From an uncultured Eubacteriaceae bacterium (lineage in GTDB: Bacteria > Bacillota > Clostridia > Lachnospirales > CAG-274), in assembly GCA_938042265.1 (NCBI GenBank), contig CALIRN010000175.1, positions 1-9,574 on the forward strand: DNA of 9,574 nt. The letters are read 5' to 3'. The number at the start of each line of letters is the position of its first letter. The stretch's first letter is position 1. The position numbers were made by a program, and so were the translations under genes. Below, in pieces: positions 6,151-9,574 of this stretch. Below the pieces are notes generated by a model. It worked only from the letters and a program-made list of their open reading frames with translations. It was not told the DNA's origin and ran no database searches.

Positions 6151-7252
6151 GATAAACCTCCTGTGATAATAATGCAGATACGTTTAATAATCCCCAGCCC
6201 TCCCTGTTTCTGGGATATCCCAGCTTAACGGAGGACAGCTTCAGCATATATTTAATGTCATCGGGTGTAAGGTCGGGGTGCTTTTCCAAAAGGTCTGCCA
6301 CTGCTCCGGAAACTATGGGCGTAGACATAGAGGTACCGCTCAGTACCTGATAATAGCCCTCCCTTATATGCATATCCTGTCTTTTTATATCGCCGGTAAG
6401 ACAGGATACAATGGAGCTGCCGGGGGCAAGTATATCGGGCTTGATAATACAGTCTGCAGTGGGTCCCCTGCCTGAAAAATTTTTAAGTGAAGTACCCCAT
6501 ATATTTGTTTCATAGTCATCGTCGCTGGAGCCTACGGTAATAATTTTTCTGCTGACTCCGGGAGAAGAAATACTGCATGGGGCAGGCCCGTTATTTCCTG
6601 CGGCACTTACAACGGTTATGCCCATGTCCCACAGTGCCTCCGCTGCTCTTACAAGAGGATCATCGGAGGCTGTGGAGGCAGTACCTATGGAAAGATTAGC
6701 TATACGTATATTATATTTATCCTTATTGTCATATATCCATTGTATGCCTGCAAGAATATCGGCAGCACTGCCCTTTCCGTTTGAGTCAAGAGTTTTAAGT
6801 GAGGCAATATGTGCCTGTGGTGCTATGCCTCTGTATTTTCCTCCCGAAAGGATGCCACTGCCGCAGGCTATCCCTGTAACGTGAGTGCCGTGACCGTTGT
6901 CATCATAAGGATTTACCCTGCCATTAATAAAATCCTTGAATACTTTTATTCTGCCTTCAAAATCCCTTACGGGGCTGATGCCTGTGTCAAGAAAGGCTAT
7001 GGTAATACCACTGCCGCAGTAGGCCGTATTTTCCGCACCCACAGTGCTGCGTGCCTTGTTCATTTGCGCTGTGATATGAGGTATTTTGTGCACAGCCTTA
7101 ATGGAGCTTATTTCCTTAAGCCTATCAATATTCATCGGGTCTATCTCAACCACCACACAGCCTATAATGGGTAGGGAATACTTTATCGTGCACAGGTCAT
7201 CGGGCAGTGTGCCACTGTTACATTCTATGATTAATTCCAGCTTATCATCCAT
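6137..7252 (-). CDS. Subtilisin-family (S8) serine protease without signal peptide
   Basis: A 371-residue S8 peptidase with a complete catalytic set: D89 in IAFLDTG, H121 in NGHGTHVTG, oxyanion N220 in AAGNNGP and S308 in SGTSMSTP. Residues 1-60 precede the catalytic domain. Their alternating strand/helix look (KLELIIEC, GCVVVEID, DRLKEISSIKAVHKI) resembles an inhibitor-I9-type prodomain, by inference. The N terminus MDDKLELIIE has no signal peptide or membrane span, so the enzyme is likely cytoplasmic, like Bacillus intracellular proteases (IspA, AprX), unless exported by another route. The ATG at 7250-7252 follows AGAGGT with seven-base spacing. It is first in a two-gene unit with the overlapping orphan. 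I see no clean sigma-A promoter upstream, so sporulation- or stress-type control is possible but unproven. Confidence 0.92.
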   Translation of the reverse strand: MDDKLELIIECNSGTLPDDLCTIKYSLPIIGCVVVEIDPMNIDRLKEISSIKAVHKIPHITAQMNKARSTVGAENTAYCGSGITIAFLDTGISPVRDFEGRIKVFKDFINGRVNPYDDNGHGTHVTGIACGSGILSGGKYRGIAPQAHIASLKTLDSNGKGSAADILAGIQWIYDNKDKYNIRIANLSIGTASTASDDPLVRAAEALWDMGITVVSAAGNNGPAPCSISSPGVSRKIITVGSSDDDYETNIWGTSLKNFSGRGPTADCIIKPDILAPGSSIVSCLTGDIKRQDMHIREGYYQVLSGTSMSTPIVSGAVADLLEKHPDLTPDDIKYMLKLSSVKLGYPRNREGWGLLNVSALLSQEVYHVRT

Positions 7253-7312
7253 GTATTTGACCTCTTAAATACAAATTTAGTTTATCATATTCGGTTTTTT
7301 GTCCAAATGTTA

Positions 7313-7341
7313 TTGAAAAATTTAACATTATTATGTATAAT
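7313..7341 (+). promoter_or_regulatory. Strong sigma-A promoter of the rnhB cluster
   Basis: TTGAAA (7313-7318), exactly 17 bases, and a perfect TATAAT (7336-7341). The predicted start near 7348 gives a leader of about 37 bases. It lies in the 132-bp divergent interval with the protease gene. Confidence 0.75.
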
Positions 7342-7384
7342 AAAGCTTAACGTGATTAATTTTGTAAATTTGTGGTGATTAAAT

Positions 7385-8152
7385 ATGGAAAGTATTGCGG
7401 AAATAAGGGACAGGCTTAATGCTGTATCGGTGGAGGAGCTGCCAACGGCACTGGAGTCCATAAGGCAGGACAGCAGGACAGGCGTTCAAAAACTTGTGGA
7501 GTATTTTGAAAAACGATATAATGCCTATATAAATGAATTAAAAAGGCTTTTTGAAATATCACAGTATGAAAACAGCTGTTATGATAGCGGTATGAAATAT
7601 GTTGCAGGCATTGATGAGGTGGGCAGAGGACCACTTGCAGGTCCCGTAGTAACCGCTGCGGTTATTCTGCCTAAGGATTGCCTTATTCCCGGTGTAAACG
7701 ACAGTAAAAAGCTTTCGGCAAAAAAGCGTGAGGAGCTTTACAGTGTTATTATGGATAAGGCGCTTGCTGTCAGTATTGGTATGGAAAGCAATGAGGTAAT
7801 TGACAGTATAAATATTTTGCAGGCAACTTACAGTGCCATGCGTAAGGCAGTACAGGGGCTTAGTGTATCTCCCGATATGCTGCTTGTAGACGCTCTTACA
7901 ATACCCTGCATTGATATATCACAGACTCCGATTATAAAGGGTGACGCAAAAAGTATTTCCATAGGTGCTGCCAGTATAATTGCCAAGGTTACCCGTGACA
8001 GAATGATGAAGGAGTTTAGCTGTCAGTATCCCTACTATGATTTTGAAAATAATATGGGTTATGGCACGGCAAGACATATTGAGGGTATAAAAATGTATGG
8101 TCTGTGTAAAATACACAGGAGAAGCTTTACAAAGGGCATTATCAATGAATAA
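7385..8152 (+). CDS. rnhB: Ribonuclease HII
   Basis: A 255-residue enzyme that cleaves RNA in RNA:DNA hybrids and removes single ribonucleotides wrongly built into DNA. The first ~70 residues form the helical N-terminal extension known from Bacillus-type RNase HII. The catalytic domain starts at YVAGIDEVGRGPLAGPVV. The DEDD metal-binding set is visible as D77 and E78 in GIDEVGRG, D169 in LLVDA and D187 in KGDAKS, followed by SIIAKVTRDRMM and GYGTARHIEGIKMYGLCKIHRRSF. The length equals that of B. subtilis RnhB. The ATG at 7385 is preceded by GGTGAT, which fits the 5' side of an extended Shine-Dalgarno. It is first gene of a tight four-gene cluster, and its 3' end overlaps yraN by eight bases. 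Confidence 0.97.
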   Translation: MESIAEIRDRLNAVSVEELPTALESIRQDSRTGVQKLVEYFEKRYNAYINELKRLFEISQYENSCYDSGMKYVAGIDEVGRGPLAGPVVTAAVILPKDCLIPGVNDSKKLSAKKREELYSVIMDKALAVSIGMESNEVIDSINILQATYSAMRKAVQGLSVSPDMLLVDALTIPCIDISQTPIIKGDAKSISIGAASIIAKVTRDRMMKEFSCQYPYYDFENNMGYGTARHIEGIKMYGLCKIHRRSFTKGIINE

Positions 8153-8489
8153 CAGGGCTGCAGGCAATACGGGTGAAAATATGGCGGCTATGTATCTGAG
8201 ACTGCGTATGTATAAAATACTTGAGCGTAATTATTATTCGCCTGTAGGTGAAATTGATATTATTGCCAAAAAAGGCGAAACCTATATATTTTTAGAGGTA
8301 AAATACAGGCGTGATGCCTCAAAGGGTTTACCCAGAGAGGCTGTCAATATATATAAGCAGAATAAAATCAGACGTACGGCACAGCATTATCTTGCCGCAA
8401 ATAACATTAATGAATATAATACAGATATAAGATTTGATGTAATAGAAATATTAGGAAAGGAAATAAGGCATTTAAAGGCTGCTTTCTGA
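8145..8489 (+). CDS. yraN: UPF0102 family protein YraN (nuclease-like fold)
   Basis: A 114-residue protein with the family pattern: an N-terminal helix (GNTGENMAAMYLRLRMYKILERN), then GEIDII (G35-E36-I37-D38) and FLEVKYR (E51-V52-K53). The D...ExK spacing is that of restriction-endonuclease-like nucleases. The family is widespread and its biochemical role is not settled; a link to DNA repair or recombination is only suggested by fold and neighbourhood. I chose the ATG at 8145 because it gives the usual family length and start. The longer in-frame start at 8097 would add 16 residues encoded entirely inside rnhB. The eight-base overlap with rnhB implies translational coupling; rnhB-yraN adjacency is common in Firmicutes. 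Confidence 0.92.
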   Translation: MNNRAAGNTGENMAAMYLRLRMYKILERNYYSPVGEIDIIAKKGETYIFLEVKYRRDASKGLPREAVNIYKQNKIRRTAQHYLAANNINEYNTDIRFDVIEILGKEIRHLKAAF

Positions 8490-8493
8490 TATT

Positions 8494-9291
8494 ATGAATT
8501 TGGTAGAGAAAAATGGCGTTAAATATTTTACCTTTGATAAGCTTAAGGACATAAGACACTGCTTTTCCACAAGGTTAGGTGGGGTTTCAAAGGGCTGTTA
8601 TGAAAGCCTTAACCTTGCCTTCAGAGAGGATAAAAGGGAAAATGTTTTTGAAAATTATAATAGAATTTGTACAGCAATAGGTGTTGACAGCCGCAATACT
8701 CTATGGACCAGGCAAGTGCATGGGGATAATATTTTAATAGCGGGCGAGGCTGACAGAGGCAGGGGTCTTTTTGCCGAAAGACAGGCAGATGGATACGACG
8801 CTGCAATTACGAACTGTAACGATGTGGTACTGACAGGCTTTTCGGCGGATTGTGTACTTATATTTTATTATGACAGCAAAAATAAGGCTGTAGGTATTGC
8901 ACACAGCGGTTGGAGAGGCACTGTTCTGGAAATAGGTGCTGCAACTGTCAGTGCAATGGAAAGAGAGTTTAACACAAAGGCAGAGGAGTTAATCTGCTGT
9001 ATTTCCCCTGCAATAGCCAAATGCTGCTTTCAGGTAGATAAGCCTGTGGCTGACGAGTTTTGCTCAAGTATACCATGGAGCAGTGAATATATTGTTGCCG
9101 ATACCCAAAATAAAGGAAAGTTTTATATTGACCTGCAGGGGATTAATGAAAGAATACTTATAAATGCAGGTGTCAAGCCTGAGAATATTGAAAACAGCCG
9201 TATGTGTACAAAATGCCTTCCGGAGCTGTTTTACTCCCATAGGCTTATGGGTAATGAAAGAGGCTCGATGGCGGGTATGATTAGCCTTTGA
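8494..9291 (+). CDS. pgeF: Multicopper-oxidase-fold purine nucleoside phosphorylase (YfiH/PgeF/LACC1 family)
   Basis: A 265-residue, single-domain member of the YfiH family. Zn ligands are visible as H76 in TRQVHGD, C120 in GFSADCV and H137 in GIAHSGWRGT. CISPAIAKCCFQV corresponds to the family's GPAIGxCCYEV. The C-terminal CTKCLPELFYSHR matches the usual CTxxxxxLFFSYRR. Older annotation calls this family polyphenol oxidase or laccase-like. Biochemical work on homologues shows purine nucleoside phosphorylase and adenosine deaminase activity, and E. coli YfiH (PgeF) has been tied to fidelity of peptidoglycan stem peptides. Small deviations are SADC where TADC is commoner, and GNERGSMAGM at the end. 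It starts four bases after the yraN stop without a strong ribosome site, so it is probably translated by coupling. Confidence 0.93.
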   Translation: MNLVEKNGVKYFTFDKLKDIRHCFSTRLGGVSKGCYESLNLAFREDKRENVFENYNRICTAIGVDSRNTLWTRQVHGDNILIAGEADRGRGLFAERQADGYDAAITNCNDVVLTGFSADCVLIFYYDSKNKAVGIAHSGWRGTVLEIGAATVSAMEREFNTKAEELICCISPAIAKCCFQVDKPVADEFCSSIPWSSEYIVADTQNKGKFYIDLQGINERILINAGVKPENIENSRMCTKCLPELFYSHRLMGNERGSMAGMISL

Positions 9292-9302
9292 TAGAAAAGC
9301 AC

Positions 9303-9307
9303 GGAGG
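9303..9307 (+). promoter_or_regulatory. Strong ribosome binding site fixing a GTG start
   Basis: GGAGG followed by a seven-base spacer (GT-rich) before GTG at 9315. No ATG stands in frame until codon 17 (9363), which would remove the first strand of the PDZ domain, so the GTG is the real start. Confidence 0.8.
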
Positions 9308-9314
9308 TGTTTTT

Positions 9315-9574
9315 GTGGATAATGTTATAATAAAGGTTGAGCCTGACAGTATTGCTGAGGAAATGGGCATTAAGCCGGGAGATATTCTGGTAGATATAAA
9401 CAACCAAATAATACAGGATGTATTTGATTATCGTTATTTAATACAGGATGAATATATAGAGGTGTGTATCCGCAAGCCTGACGGTGACGAGTGGCTGCTT
9501 GAAATAGATAAAGAGGAATATGAGGATTTGGGCATTGTTTTTGAACGCGGACTTATGGATAAGGCTCACAGCTG
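9315..9574 (+). CDS. DUF512 family PDZ/radical-SAM-type protein, 5' part only
   Basis: The first 86 residues, cut by the window end. They form a PDZ-like domain: VIIKVEPDSIAEEMGIKPGDILVDINNQIIQDVFDYRYL. It is followed by YIEVCIRKPDGDEWLLEIDKEEYEDLGIVFERGLMDKAHS. This is the standard beginning of clostridial DUF512 proteins, where AHS is followed at once by the Cys cluster (CxNKCIFCFIDQ type) of the radical-SAM-like domain. The window ends at TG, the first two bases of what should be the first Cys codon. The family is about 430-460 residues long and often lies near der/engA; its function is not established. It is the fourth gene of the cluster, 23 bases after pgeF. Confidence 0.88.
   Translation, partial: MDNVIIKVEPDSIAEEMGIKPGDILVDINNQIIQDVFDYRYLIQDEYIEVCIRKPDGDEWLLEIDKEEYEDLGIVFERGLMDKAHS

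Noticed and set aside
6809..7174. 121-codon plus-strand ORF opposite the protease gene
   Set aside because: Antisense shadow of the S8 protease, whose catalytic motifs lie on the other strand in the same bases. There is no ribosome site.
8097..8144. Longer N terminus for YraN
   Set aside because: The 16 extra residues are the out-of-frame shadow of the rnhB C terminus. UPF0102 proteins normally begin close to the chosen MNNRAAGNTGE.
7385..9574. rnhB-yraN-pgeF-DUF512 cluster as a novel system
   Set aside because: All four are known housekeeping-type families, and rnhB-yraN adjacency is common in Firmicutes. It is an ordinary operon.

Overview
The window looks like chromosomal DNA from a low- to mid-GC Bacillota of the class Clostridia. 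RNase HII has the long N-terminal extension typical of Firmicutes, purH sits behind a ZTP riboswitch, Shine-Dalgarno sites are strong (AGGAGG types), promoters are sigma-A-like with A/T-rich spacers, and the L,D-transpeptidase and DUF512 proteins are of clostridial type. I cannot name a genus. The first ~130 bases are very different, with almost every third codon position G or C. They look foreign to the rest, either an assembly chimera or a rearrangement.

Layout from left to right: (1) 1-~130, a GC-rich stretch whose reading frame resembles phosphofructokinase, running in frame into the C-terminal end of an M16C (presequence-protease-like) metallopeptidase that ends at 534. (2) 535-821, a gene-free stretch that looks like a ~262-bp insertion flanked by a 14-bp direct repeat, placed in what was the terminator of the M16C gene. 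(3) A MATE efflux transporter on the minus strand. (4) A divergent promoter region, then an L,D-transpeptidase with an N-terminal membrane anchor on the plus strand. (5) A strong promoter, a ZTP/ZMP riboswitch with a competing terminator, then purH, closed by a terminator that can also serve the convergent genes. (6) A minus-strand pair: a subtilisin-family protease without a signal peptide, and an overlapping unrecognised 156-residue protein. (7) A plus-strand housekeeping cluster with near-zero gene spacing: rnhB, yraN, pgeF (yfiH) and the 5' end of a DUF512 PDZ/radical-SAM-type gene cut by the window end.

How they fit together: purH makes IMP from AICAR (ZMP), and its leader senses ZMP/ZTP, which accumulates when 10-formyl-THF is short. 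The leader pairing I traced supports an ON switch, in which ligand-bound aptamer blocks the terminator. The L,D-transpeptidase acts on cell-wall peptidoglycan and MATE exports drugs or metabolites. The rnhB cluster covers RNA:DNA hybrid repair, a nuclease-fold protein and purine nucleoside salvage or repair. The points most worth following are the split terminator and insertion at 536-826, the protease/orphan pair at 5680-7252, and the composition break at the left edge. I saw no CRISPR array, tRNA, rRNA, transposase, phage gene or clear defence system.
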